Source: DASUSH01 sp036375215 (GTDB lineage Bacteria; Actinomycetota; Thermoleophilia; Solirubrobacterales; 70-9). Taken from it: a stretch of DNA of 64,000 bases. The translations under genes were made by a program, and so were the position numbers. Position 1 is the first letter of the stretch; each line of letters starts with the position of its first letter. Below are positions 1 to 7,601 of this stretch, piece after piece. Location of the stretch: NCBI GenBank assembly GCA_036375215.1, contig DASUSH010000097.1:21045-85044 (forward strand), given 5' to 3'. The notes under the pieces were generated by a model. It was not told where the DNA came from, searched no databases, and was given only the letters and a program-made list of their open reading frames with translations.

Positions 1-1
1 C

Positions 2-229
2 TTCATCTCCCAGAACGGGATGGTTCAGCGCACCGGCGTCTCGGGGATCTCGCAGATGGGCCGCGCGACCCAGGGCGTGAGGGTGATGAACATGAAGGAA
101 GACGACCGCGTCTCCGCCGTCGCCCTCGTGATCGAGTCGAGCGCCGGCGTCAAGGCGGACGACCCGGTCGCCGAGGAGCTGCCGCCGGCCGAGGCGACCG
201 GCGACGCGTCCTCGAACGGCGCCGGCTAG
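2..229 (+). CDS. gyrA: DNA gyrase subunit A, C-terminal end (partial)
   Basis: The 5' part lies outside the window; 75 residues and the stop are present. The visible stretch (SQNGMVQRTGVSGI, then GRATQGVRVMNM) is the last blade of the GyrA C-terminal beta-propeller, which wraps DNA during supercoiling. It ends in an acidic, Ala/Pro-rich tail typical of actinobacterial GyrA. In many actinobacteria gyrA sits next to gyrB and dnaA near the replication origin, so this places the window near oriC by inference. ParC shares the fold; the GRATQGV wording and the neighbouring fhaA-pknB cluster favour GyrA. Confidence 0.93.
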   Translation, partial: FISQNGMVQRTGVSGISQMGRATQGVRVMNMKEDDRVSAVALVIESSAGVKADDPVAEELPPAEATGDASSNGAG

Positions 230-265
230 GCCGACCTGCGCACCTGCTTGAATTCAGATCACCAG

Positions 266-281
266 AGAAAGGAGGTGGTCC
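266..281 (+). promoter_or_regulatory. Extended Shine-Dalgarno complementary to the full 16S rRNA 3' tail
   Basis: These 16 bases (AGAAAGGAGGTGGTCC) can pair with the usual bacterial 16S 3' end along all 16 positions if one G-U pair is allowed at 278. Ordinary ribosome binding sites match 4 to 7 bases. The core GGAGG at 271-275 lies 10 nt before a TTG codon at 286. The site follows gyrA by 36 nt and precedes only a very short reading frame, so it may be a leader or ribosome-loading element rather than a normal RBS. Confidence 0.6.
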
Positions 282-285
282 TAAC

Positions 286-330
286 TTGATTCACATGCTT
301 TGCGGGACTCTGGAGGTGCAGGGCCACTAG
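286..330 (+). CDS. Possible 14-residue leader peptide
   Basis: A TTG-initiated frame of 14 codons (reads MIHMLCGTLEVQGH) ends at TAG 328-330, directly behind the very long Shine-Dalgarno at 266-281. A 7-bp hairpin (332-338 with 345-351) begins one base after the stop, as in attenuation-type leaders. No downstream gene is obviously coupled: the next gene starts at 501, beyond a strong hairpin at 445-475. The peptide matches no family I recognise. The translation signal is convincing; the function is unknown. Confidence 0.35.
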   Translation: MIHMLCGTLEVQGH

Positions 331-444
331 GCCAGGCGCACGGCCGCCTGGTGAATCCACCCCGGGCACCGGTGAGGGGAGCTGGCAGGCGTAAGTCCCA
401 CCTGTCGCGAATCGGCTCCCGCTCGCTCTCAGACCGTGCAACTC

Positions 445-475
445 GCGAAGGGCCGCCCTCGAGGCGGCCCTTCGC
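445..475 (+). terminator. Perfect 13-bp hairpin upstream of the SDR gene
   Basis: GCGAAGGGCCGCC at 445-457 pairs exactly with 463-475 around a 5-base loop. No T-run follows, as is common in high-GC actinobacteria. It probably ends transcription from gyrA and the leader-like element, 25 bp before the next gene. Confidence 0.6.
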
Positions 476-500
476 ATTCCGGATATAGGCTCCGTCGCCG

Positions 501-1328
501 ATGGAGATCGCCGGGAACAACGCCCTGGTCACCGGCGCTGCCGGCGGCCTGGGCCGCTACATCTGCCGCGCCCTCGCGGCGCAGGGCGCCAACGTCGTCG
601 TCTCCGACCTCGATGGCGGTGCGCTCGACGCGCGCGCCAAGGAGGTCGCCGGCTTCGGGACCCGGGTCGAGGCCGTCGCCGCCGACCTCGCCAAGCAGGG
701 CGAGCGCCGCGGCCTGATCGAGCAGGCCGAGCGCGCGCTCGGCCCGATCGACCTCCTCGTGAACAACGCGGGCGTCGAGTTCGTCGGGCCCTACGCCGAG
801 GCGCCCCTGTCCCAGATCGACCTGATCACCAAGGTCAACCTGCTGACGCCGATGGAGCTCACCCGGATCGCGCTCCCCGGAATGCTCGAGCGCCGCCGCG
901 GCCACGTCGTCAACATCGCCTCGCTCGCCGGCAAGGCGTCCCTCGCCTACTTCCACACCTACAACGCGACCAAGTTCGGCGTCGTCGGCTTCACCCACGC
1001 GATCCGCCACGAGCTCTCCGGCGAGCCGGTGTCTACCTCCGTGATCTGCCCCGGGTTCATCGCCCGCGAGGGGATGTACGGCCGGGTCGAGGACTACGTC
1101 GAACAGCACGGCGGCAACCCGCTCGGGGCCTCACCGCCGGAGCGGGTTGGTGCGGCGGTGGTCCGGGCCATCCGCGAGGACCAGGCCGAGATCATCATCA
1201 GCCGGCGCCCGATCCGCCCGCTGATCGCGCTGGCTTCGGTCGCGCCGAAGGCGGCGATCTGGCTGAACGAGAAGGCCGGGACGCGCGAGGCGGCCCGCGA
1301 GTTCGGCGCCGCGGAAGGCCGGTTCTAA
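501..1328 (+). CDS. SDR-family short-chain dehydrogenase/reductase
   Basis: A 275-residue classical SDR, NAD(P)-dependent and cytosolic. The cofactor motif TGAAGGLG is at residues 11-18, the NNAG motif near residue 88, and the catalytic YNATK tetrad segment starts at Tyr154. After the Rossmann core a C-terminal extension (about 225-275) includes a hydrophobic stretch, as in SDRs that act on lipophilic substrates. The substrate cannot be read from sequence. It starts 25 bp after the hairpin at 445-475 and converges on the HNH gene, its stop lying in a small palindrome at 1317-1334. Confidence 0.9.
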   Translation: MEIAGNNALVTGAAGGLGRYICRALAAQGANVVVSDLDGGALDARAKEVAGFGTRVEAVAADLAKQGERRGLIEQAERALGPIDLLVNNAGVEFVGPYAEAPLSQIDLITKVNLLTPMELTRIALPGMLERRRGHVVNIASLAGKASLAYFHTYNATKFGVVGFTHAIRHELSGEPVSTSVICPGFIAREGMYGRVEDYVEQHGGNPLGASPPERVGAAVVRAIREDQAEIIISRRPIRPLIALASVAPKAAIWLNEKAGTREAAREFGAAEGRF

Positions 1329-1334
1329 CCGGTC
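1317..1334. terminator. Palindrome across two convergent stop codons
   Basis: GGCCGGTT (1317-1324) and AACCGGTC (1327-1334) pair with one G-U. They span the SDR TAA (1326-1328) and reach the HNH TGA (read from 1335-1333). The loop is very tight, so only part of the stem may form. Likely a weak bidirectional terminator. Confidence 0.35.
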
Positions 1335-1920
1335 AGCGCGTGACCAGGTAGCGCTCCCAGATCACCGGGACCTGGGGTGCGGCGATGCGGATGAAGACCG
1401 TCGGGCCCGGCGGCCTCGGGGTCGAGCGCGGGTGCATGCGCGCCTCGCGCGGCAGCTTGTTGCCCTTCCTCCGGTTGCACGGCGCGCAGGAGGCGACGAT
1501 GTTCTCCCACCGGGAGTCGCCGCCGCGGCTGCGCGGGATCACGTGGTCGACGGTCAGCCCCGGATTCTCCGACCCGCAGTACTGGCAGGTCCACGAGTCG
1601 CGGGCGAGCACCGCCTTCCGGGTGATCTTGCGCCGGTGGACGTCGCGGGGGACTTGCACGTAGGTGACGAGGCGGATCACCGCGGGGCGCTCGAGCGCCA
1701 TCCGCTCCGAGTGCAACCGCCCGTGGCCCTCCTCGAGCATCTCGGCTTTCTGCTTCAGCAGCAGGACGGTCGCCCGCCGGACCGTGCACACGTTGATCGG
1801 CTCGAAGCTGGCGTTGAGGACGAGGACCCTGCCACCGGTCGTGCTCGACCGGACCGCAGCGCGGCTCGGATCGCCGACAACAGCGCGGCTCGGATCGCCG
1901 ACAACAACCGGGCTTGCCAT
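1333..1920 (-). CDS. HNH endonuclease family protein
   Basis: About 195 residues. The C-terminal half carries a zinc-binding HNH fold: CQYC, then VDHVIPRSRGG with the catalytic His, then the second knuckle CAPCNRRKGN. An N-terminal domain with a VLVLNASFEPINVC segment is typical of the widespread actinobacterial HNH proteins of about 170 aa whose role is unsettled. The ATG at 1920 is chosen; an ATG at 1947 would add nine residues. The first residues contain a tandem 8-residue duplication encoded at 1859-1906. It lies 46 bp after pheA on the same strand, so probably co-transcribed. Nuclease activity is inferred from the motif only. Confidence 0.85.
   Translation of the reverse strand: MASPVVVGDPSRAVVGDPSRAAVRSSTTGGRVLVLNASFEPINVCTVRRATVLLLKQKAEMLEEGHGRLHSERMALERPAVIRLVTYVQVPRDVHRRKITRKAVLARDSWTCQYCGSENPGLTVDHVIPRSRGGDSRWENIVASCAPCNRRKGNKLPREARMHPRSTPRPPGPTVFIRIAAPQVPVIWERYLVTR
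1859..1906 (-). repeat. Tandem 24-bp duplication inside the HNH gene
   Basis: Bases 1859-1882 and 1883-1906 are identical, and encode VVGDPSRA-type octapeptides back to back near the N-terminus. Two exact copies suggest a recent in-frame slippage outside the conserved domain. Confidence 0.9.
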
Positions 1921-1966
1921 GGCGCCGAGATTGTAGCCAGGCACCATGGTCGGAAACCCCGTTGCG

Positions 1967-2830
1967 CTAGGGGACGGCCGGGCCCTCGATCGGGTAGCTG
2001 CCGAGGATCCGCACGTTCTCCGCCTTGCCGCGCAGGCCGCCGACCGCGGTCCTGACGTCCTCGTCGGAGGAGCGGCCCTCGAGGTCGACGAAGAAGAGGT
2101 AGCGGCCGAGCCCGCGGCGCAGCGGACGCGACTCGATCCGGGTCAGGTTCACGTCGCGGCTCGAGAACTCGGTGAGGGCCTCGACGAGGGCGCCGGGGTG
2201 GTCGGCACCCAGCTCGGAGAACACCAGGGTCGTCCGCCAGACCCGGCCCTCGCCATTGTCGCCGCCGTTCGCCTCCCCCTCGGGCGCGAGCCAGACGAAG
2301 CGCGTGACGTTGTCGGGCGCGTCCTCGACGCCCTCGGCCAGCACCTCGCAGTCGTAGAGGCGGGCCGCCGAGGGCGCGCCGAGCGCCCCCCAGGGGGCCT
2401 TCGAGAGGCTCACCGAGCGCACCGCCTCGGCGGTCGAGGAGACCGCGCGCACCGAGGCCTCCGGGAGCCGCTCGCGGATGAAGCGGGCGCATTGCGCGTT
2501 CGCCTGGGGATGGGAGAGCACCACCTCGATCTCCTCCATCCGGACCCCGGGCTTGGAGATCAGCGCATGGCGGATCGGGTGGTCGTGCTCGCCGACGATT
2601 GCGACCCCGTCGACGTCGAATGCGAGCGCGTCGAGCGTGACCCGCACCGAGCCCTCGATCGAGTTCTCGAACGGCACGAGCGCGCGGTCGACCTCGCCGC
2701 TCGCGACCGCGCGGATCGCCTCGAAGATCGTCGGCTTGGCGACCTCGTCGACCTCGGCGCCGCCGGTCGCGGCGAGCAGCGCGTCCTCGCTGAACGTGCC
2801 CCCCGGACCCAGGAACGCCACGCTGGTCAT
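1967..2830 (-). CDS. pheA: Prephenate dehydratase
   Basis: A 287-residue monofunctional prephenate dehydratase, converting prephenate to phenylpyruvate in phenylalanine synthesis. It opens with the family signature VAFLGPGGTFSEDA and has FENSIEGSV and the catalytic TRF motif (NVTRFVWLA). A C-terminal ACT domain (about 200-275; the ESRP segment is present) is the phenylalanine-sensing allosteric site. The ATG at 2830 overlaps the stop of the DUF4446 gene by 4 bp, implying translational coupling; in-frame sequence further upstream is the neighbour's coding region. Length and motifs are normal. Confidence 0.95.
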   Translation of the reverse strand: MTSVAFLGPGGTFSEDALLAATGGAEVDEVAKPTIFEAIRAVASGEVDRALVPFENSIEGSVRVTLDALAFDVDGVAIVGEHDHPIRHALISKPGVRMEEIEVVLSHPQANAQCARFIRERLPEASVRAVSSTAEAVRSVSLSKAPWGALGAPSAARLYDCEVLAEGVEDAPDNVTRFVWLAPEGEANGGDNGEGRVWRTTLVFSELGADHPGALVEALTEFSSRDVNLTRIESRPLRRGLGRYLFFVDLEGRSSDEDVRTAVGGLRGKAENVRILGSYPIEGPAVP

Positions 2831-3390
2831 GTCGCCTTGCCGCCCGGCGGCCGGCCGGGGACCTCGCCGGTCGAGTGGCGGCCGGGGCTCGTCGACATCG
2901 CCTCGGTGATCGCCTCCCGCTCCTCCGGCGAGAGCTCGAGCTCGGACTCGCCCCCGATCACCCACTTCGCGTAGAAGCGCGCCTGCTCGCGATGCAGGAT
3001 CGACGAGAGCACGATTCCAGTCGCGGCGTCGTCGAGCAGCGCGATCGAGCTCGACTGCCGGCCGGTCATCTCGTTGTAGGCGTCGTAGCGGATCACCGCG
3101 GTGCGCGAGACCACGGTCTCCAGCCGGCGCTCGGCCGCCGCGATGCGTTCCTCCAGCCCTGCCGAGGCCCGCTCGAGGCGCCGCGCGTCGTCGGCGAGCT
3201 TGCGCTCGAGGTCGGCGGCGTGGAGGACGACGTCGCGGTCGGAGTCGCCGAGCACGGTGGTCTGGGCGCGGCGGATCCGGCGCAGCCGCAAGGCCAGCGC
3301 CGCGACCGCGATCAGCGCCAGCACCGCGGCGGCGGCGGCGGCGATCGCGACGATTCCAGTGGTCGAGTCGAGCTCCGACACGGGCCGCAT
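2827..3390 (-). CDS. DUF4446 family membrane protein
   Basis: 187 residues. One membrane helix (about 12-34) is followed by a long charged helix likely to form a coiled coil (about 50-95), then the conserved DUF4446 core with RYDAYNEMTGRQSSSIAL and REQARFYAKWV. The function of the family is unknown; it is common in Gram-positive bacteria. It lies between the CARDB-type protein (21 bp gap) and pheA (ATGA overlap), so the three form one leftward operon. Start at ATG 3390. Confidence 0.85.
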   Translation of the reverse strand: MRPVSELDSTTGIVAIAAAAAAVLALIAVAALALRLRRIRRAQTTVLGDSDRDVVLHAADLERKLADDARRLERASAGLEERIAAAERRLETVVSRTAVIRYDAYNEMTGRQSSSIALLDDAATGIVLSSILHREQARFYAKWVIGGESELELSPEEREAITEAMSTSPGRHSTGEVPGRPPGGKAT

Positions 3391-3411
3391 CCTACGAAGC
3401 GGCCCGCGGGA

Positions 3412-4509
3412 CTACTCGAACGTGACCTCGGTGGTGAGGGTGTTGTTCTCCTCGATCTCCTCACCGGGGACCGGTTCGACGGAGACCGTGAGCTCGCCGG
3501 TGTCGCCGGCCGCGGCCTCGACCGGGACGTTGACGGTGGCGATCTCGCCCGCGGCGATCTCGTCGATCGTCTCCTCGCCGCTGCCGCCGCCCTGGAGCTC
3601 GTAGCTGACGACGACGTCCGACTCGTCGTTGTCGCCCTGGTTCTCGACCTGGATCTCGAGCTCGGCGCCGTCCGCCGCCGCGGTCACCGGGACGCCATCG
3701 GCGAGCGCGGCGCCGGTGGGCTGCAGGATCACGCCGCCCTCGACGAGCCCGAGGCCGTGCAGGCCGGGGGCCGCATCCTCGTCGCTCGTCGACGAGGCGC
3801 CACCGAGGGCTCCCGAGACCTCGTCGGGGTCGAGCCAGTTCGGCTCCGCCGGCAGGAACTGGGTCGAGATCGGCTCGGTCTCGGGGTCGTAGGCGATCTC
3901 CTGCGCGGTCAGCTCCTCCTCGATCTGCTCCTGGCCCTTCGTGTAGAGGACGTCGGAGGCGAGGAAGGTGCGCATCTCCTCGGCGATCCCCTGGATCGCC
4001 TTGTCGGCCCCGCTGTCGCCGAGCGCGACGGGTAAGAGCTCCGAGATCGCCGCCAGGGCGTCGCGGCGCAGCTCATAGGAGAGCACGATCAGGTCCTGGG
4101 CCTCGGCGAGCTCGTCGGGGGCGTCGAGGCCCTCCGCGCGATCGAGCAGGCCCTCCATCGCGCCCCGGTCGGCCTTGACCTCGGCCTCGAACTCGAGCGC
4201 GGAGAGCCCGCCCGGGTCCTGGAGCCGCTTGAAGAACTGCTGGGAGAGGTTCTGGGTCTCGGCGGCGATCGAGGACAGGTCGGAGACGTAGTTCTCGAAG
4301 GAGCGTTCCTTGCGCGCGTTCAGGCAGCCGCGGACGCCGAGCACGAGCAGGATCAGGATCAGGACGCCTACGCCGGCGGCGACGGCACGGCGAACCACGA
4401 TCTGCTGATGGCGATCGGGGGGTGGCGGACGACCCCCCGGCGGTGGAGGGCGTCTACCGCGCGACTCTCGGCCGCTGCTCTCAAATGGGTCGTCGTCGAG
4501 AAATGCCAA
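3412..4509 (-). CDS. Membrane-anchored protein with CARDB-like domain
   Basis: About 365 residues. A short acidic and Pro/Arg-rich cytoplasmic tail is followed by one membrane helix (VVRRAVAAGVGVLILIL region), an alpha-helical extracellular domain of about 200 residues, and a C-terminal beta-sandwich of CARDB/NEW3-like type (LEIQVENQGDNDESDVVVSY). A role at the cell surface is inferred. No ATG fits; the TTG at 4509 is chosen because GAGG lies 5 nt upstream. An in-frame open stretch continues for kilobases upstream, but it is only the antisense shadow of the kinase gene. It is first in the operon leading to pheA. Confidence 0.7.
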   Translation of the reverse strand: MAFLDDDPFESSGRESRGRRPPPPGGRPPPPDRHQQIVVRRAVAAGVGVLILILLVLGVRGCLNARKERSFENYVSDLSSIAAETQNLSQQFFKRLQDPGGLSALEFEAEVKADRGAMEGLLDRAEGLDAPDELAEAQDLIVLSYELRRDALAAISELLPVALGDSGADKAIQGIAEEMRTFLASDVLYTKGQEQIEEELTAQEIAYDPETEPISTQFLPAEPNWLDPDEVSGALGGASSTSDEDAAPGLHGLGLVEGGVILQPTGAALADGVPVTAAADGAELEIQVENQGDNDESDVVVSYELQGGGSGEETIDEIAAGEIATVNVPVEAAAGDTGELTVSVEPVPGEEIEENNTLTTEVTFE

Positions 4510-4641
4510 GGATTCCTCGTGCTTTTCGTCCGCGAGAGTATGACCCCTGCTTTGGACGAAGCCGTCGTTCCCCCGTGACCGGGCTCGCCCAGGCGCCGCG
4601 CGGGCAGGAGGCAGGCGTCGCGCGCAGAAGTCGAACCTGTC

Positions 4642-6285
4642 ATGGAAGGTCGCCTGGTCCTCGACCGCTTCCGCCTCGCCGAGGAGCTCGGCCGCGGGGC
4701 GTTCGGAACGGTTCACCGTGCCCGCGACGTGCGCCTGCAGCGCGACGTCGCCGTCAAGGTGCTCGCGAACGGACCGGGCAGCCACCGCGTGCTGCGCGAG
4801 GCCCAGGCCGCCGCGCGGCTGAACCATCCTTCGATCGTCACGCTGTACGAGCTGGGCGAGGACGCCGGCTCGATCTACCTCGTTTCCGAGCTCGTCGACG
4901 GCGAGACCCTGCGCGCGCTGATCCGGCACGGGCGGATCTCCGACCGCGACCTCGCCGAGGCCGGCGCCGACGTCTGCGAGGCACTGGCCCACGCCCATGA
5001 GCGCGGTGTGGTCCACCGCGACGTGAAGCCGGAGAACATCGCGGTGGCGCGGTGGGAGGACGCCCGCATCGGCCCCTGGAGCGCGGCCGCCGCGAGCGGC
5101 GCGATGCTCATGGACTTCGGGGTCGCGAGCGTCGCCGGCGCCGCCGCGCTTACCCGCACCGGCGAGGTGGTGGGGACGCTGGCCTACATGGCGCCGGAGC
5201 AGGCGGAGGGCGAGCCCGCCGGCCCCGAGGCGGACGTCTACTCCCTCGCCCTCGTCCTCTACGAGGGCTTCAGCGGGCACAACCCGGTCACACGTGCGAC
5301 GCCGGCGGCGACCGCGCGCGCCATCGGCGCTCCGATCACGCCGCTGGCCGAGCGCCGGCCGGACCTCCCGGCGGCGCTCGCCGCGACGATCGACGCCTGC
5401 CTCGAGCCCTACCCGGAAGTACGCCCGCACGCCACGGAGCTCGGCGCCGAGCTCACCGGGGCATCGGGCGAGCTCGACAGCTCGCGCTCGGTCCCGGCCC
5501 CGGGGGACGACGGCCGCCGCCGCCGGCTGGGCATGCGCCGGCCCCTGATCCGCCTCGGCGCCCTCGCCGCGCTCGTCTCGATCGTCGCGTGGCTCGCGAC
5601 CGCCGGCGGCGAGGCCGGCCTCGCGACCGTGATCGCGGCGCTCTGCGTGCCGCTGCCCCTCCTCTTCGACCGGGTCCGAGACTGGCTCGCCCCGGCGGCC
5701 GCCCCCTTCCTCGGGCTCCTCGGGCTGGCGCCGGTCTACCCCGCGCTCGCGGGGCTCGCCGGGACCCCGCGGCGCGCCGCCGCGCTCGGTCTGCTCGGCT
5801 GGTGCTGGCTCGCCGTCGCCGAGGCCCTGATGGGCGAGACGCTCCTGCTCGGCACCGTCGACGCGCCGGCGCCGGGCTGGGAGCAGTCGGCGTCGCTCGC
5901 GGCGACGGACGTCCTGCTTCCCCTGCTCGCGCCGGCGTCCCTCGCGGGCGCCGCGACCTGGACCGTCGGCGCGGCCCTCCTCGCCTCGCTCCTCGCCTCG
6001 CGCAGCGCCGTGATCCGGGCGGTGGGAGCGCTCGGCTGGGGCGCGGGCCTCGTCGCCATGCACAGGCTCCTCGTGGGCACGGGCTCCGATCCGGCCACCG
6101 CGGGCCTCGTCGCGGCTCTGGCGGTGATCCTCGCGGTGGCGGTGTGGGTGCGGTCGGTGGGCGGCGCTCCCACTAGGATTTCGGCGCCTGCGAACGGTTT
6201 GCACCGTGCGCTCGCCCATGCGCTCGCGGGTGCGAGAGCGCGTCCGCCCGCAACAAGTGAATCCACGACGGGTCACCTTCGGTGA
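4642..6285 (+). CDS. Ser/Thr protein kinase with multi-span membrane C-terminus
   Basis: 547 residues. An N-terminal PknB-type kinase domain (about 8-275) has the glycine loop GRGAFGTV, Lys39 (VAVKVL), HRDVKPEN with Asp127, DFG at Asp158 and MAPEQ. The HRD to DFG distance is 31 residues against about 18 in PknB, because of an Ala-rich insert. The C-terminal half has roughly eight hydrophobic helices and no PASTA or other sensor domain, unusual for this class. It is divergent from the CARDB gene and 21 bp before the fhaA frame, so probably first in the cell-wall signalling operon. An active kinase is expected; the input signal is unknown. Confidence 0.88.
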   Translation: MEGRLVLDRFRLAEELGRGAFGTVHRARDVRLQRDVAVKVLANGPGSHRVLREAQAAARLNHPSIVTLYELGEDAGSIYLVSELVDGETLRALIRHGRISDRDLAEAGADVCEALAHAHERGVVHRDVKPENIAVARWEDARIGPWSAAAASGAMLMDFGVASVAGAAALTRTGEVVGTLAYMAPEQAEGEPAGPEADVYSLALVLYEGFSGHNPVTRATPAATARAIGAPITPLAERRPDLPAALAATIDACLEPYPEVRPHATELGAELTGASGELDSSRSVPAPGDDGRRRRLGMRRPLIRLGALAALVSIVAWLATAGGEAGLATVIAALCVPLPLLFDRVRDWLAPAAAPFLGLLGLAPVYPALAGLAGTPRRAAALGLLGWCWLAVAEALMGETLLLGTVDAPAPGWEQSASLAATDVLLPLLAPASLAGAATWTVGAALLASLLASRSAVIRAVGALGWGAGLVAMHRLLVGTGSDPATAGLVAALAVILAVAVWVRSVGGAPTRISAPANGLHRALAHALAGARARPPATSESTTGHLR

Positions 6286-6306
6286 CCTCCCGGAAGGTAG
6301 ATCGAA

Positions 6307-7074
6307 ATCAGCGTCCTGCGGAATCTCGAAGCGAGGATCGAGGGCCTTGTCGAGGGCGTGTTCAGCCGCGCCTTCTCGTCGCAGGTTCAGCCGGTCGAGC
6401 TCGCCCGCAAGCTCGCCAAGGAGATGGACTCCCACCGCACGGCCTCGGTCTCCAAGACCTACGTGCCGAACCAGTACACGGTCTTCCTCTCGTCGGAGGA
6501 CCGCACCCGCCTCGAGGGGTATGAGCGCTCCCTCCAGCAGGAGCTCTCGGCCTACCTGCTCGAGCACGCCCGCCGCCGCGACTACGCCCTTTTGACACGG
6601 CCCGAGGTCGAGCTCGAGACCGACGAGCGCCTGCGGCTCGGGGAGTTCGGGATCCAGGCGCGCCTCGTGAAGCCACCGGCGCGCGAGGGCCAGGAGCCGT
6701 CGCAGGGGAGCCCGGGCCAGACGATGGTCTACAGCGCCCCCCCGAAGGAGAAGCGGCGCGAGCGCCGCCCCGAGGGCCGGCTGGTCGAGACCCGCGCCAT
6801 CGTCTCCCTGGAGGACCGCCGCTATGTGCTCGACGGGCCGGTCGCGGTGATCGGGCGCTCGAAGGAGTGCGACTGCGTGATCCGGGACCCCAACGTCTCG
6901 CGCCGCCACGCCGAGCTGCGCCGCGGCGACACCGGCGACTGGCAGATCGTCGACCTCGGCTCCACCAACGGGGTCAAGGTCAACGGGCGGCAGGTCGATA
7001 CCTCGCGGCTCTCGCCCGGCGACGACGTCGTCCTCGGCACGTCGCGCTTCACGTTCGACATCGAGCAGGCTTAG
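6307..7074 (+). CDS. fhaA: FHA-domain protein FhaA (DUF3662 plus FHA), apparent ATC start
   Basis: 255 residues if started at ATC 6307. The N-terminal DUF3662 domain (about 1-115) is followed by a linker and an FHA phosphothreonine-binding domain (about 160-255) with IGRS, SRRH and STNG. FhaA is a substrate and reader of PknB-type kinases in peptidoglycan control. The frame has a TAG at 6298-6300, and no ATG, GTG or TTG before GTG 6358. Yet codons 6307-6357 encode the expected N-terminal helix (VLRNLEARIEGLVEGVF), and GGAAGG at 6292-6297 sits 9 nt before ATC. A CTG at 6316 is an alternative; a GTG 6358 start would lose the helix. Confidence 0.85.
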   Translation: MSVLRNLEARIEGLVEGVFSRAFSSQVQPVELARKLAKEMDSHRTASVSKTYVPNQYTVFLSSEDRTRLEGYERSLQQELSAYLLEHARRRDYALLTRPEVELETDERLRLGEFGIQARLVKPPAREGQEPSQGSPGQTMVYSAPPKEKRRERRPEGRLVETRAIVSLEDRRYVLDGPVAVIGRSKECDCVIRDPNVSRRHAELRRGDTGDWQIVDLGSTNGVKVNGRQVDTSRLSPGDDVVLGTSRFTFDIEQA

Positions 7075-7084
7075 GGACAGGCCC

Positions 7085-7564
7085 GTGGACAGCGAGCCGA
7101 TAGCGGTCGGCCTCAAGTTCGGCTTCCTCGCCGTGCTCTACCTGTTCCTGCTCTGGGTGGCGCGCTCGGCGCTGCGCGAGCTGCGCAAGTCGACGGCCCC
7201 GCTTCCCGTCGAGGGCACCGGCCTGCATCAGGTCGCGGGCGGCGGCCGGGAGCCCTCGACCGACGCCTGGCTCGTCGTCCTGCGCGGCGGCGGCCTCGAT
7301 GCCGGCGACCGCCTCGACCTCTTCGGCGGGCTCACGATCGGGCGCTCGGCGGAGGCCGACGTGCGCATCGAGGACCGCTTCGCGTCGCAGATCCACTGCC
7401 GCGTCTACTCGAAGCGCAACGCCTACAGGCTGGAGGACCTGGGCTCGACCAACGGCACGTTCTTAAACGGCGAGCAGGTGAACGGGGAGGTCGGGCTGCG
7501 CGACCTCGACCAGATCAGGATCGGGGACACCGAGTTCCGCTTCGAGCTGGACGTGCCCGGATGA
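7085..7564 (+). CDS. fhaB: FHA-domain membrane protein FhaB (FipA-like)
   Basis: 159 residues from GTG 7085. One N-terminal membrane helix (about 9-30) precedes a linker and a C-terminal FHA domain (about 80-155) with IGRS, SQIH in place of the usual SRxH, and STNGTFLNG. In mycobacteria the homologue binds phosphorylated partners of the division and elongation machinery. It follows fhaA by 10 bp and precedes pstP by 37 bp, the standard actinobacterial order. The SQIH variant keeps the key Ser and His, so phosphopeptide binding is plausible. Confidence 0.9.
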   Translation: MDSEPIAVGLKFGFLAVLYLFLLWVARSALRELRKSTAPLPVEGTGLHQVAGGGREPSTDAWLVVLRGGGLDAGDRLDLFGGLTIGRSAEADVRIEDRFASQIHCRVYSKRNAYRLEDLGSTNGTFLNGEQVNGEVGLRDLDQIRIGDTEFRFELDVPG

Positions 7565-7601
7565 CCCAGCGCCCACGGCCGAACTTCCCGATAATCCCGC
7601 G

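Noticed and set aside
230..500. A known riboswitch (c-di-AMP ydaO or cobalamin) because of GGTGAATCC and GCCACTAG-like strings
   Set aside because: Only short strings match. The conserved core order and helices of either class could not be traced, so no riboswitch is called.
3412..7116. A continuous 1,234-codon open frame on the minus strand
   Set aside because: Beyond 4509 it lies antisense to the kinase and fhaA genes, its translation is low-complexity Arg/Gly/Ala/Asp, and no family motif is seen. It is a by-product of GC-rich codon use. Only its last 365 codons are a real gene.
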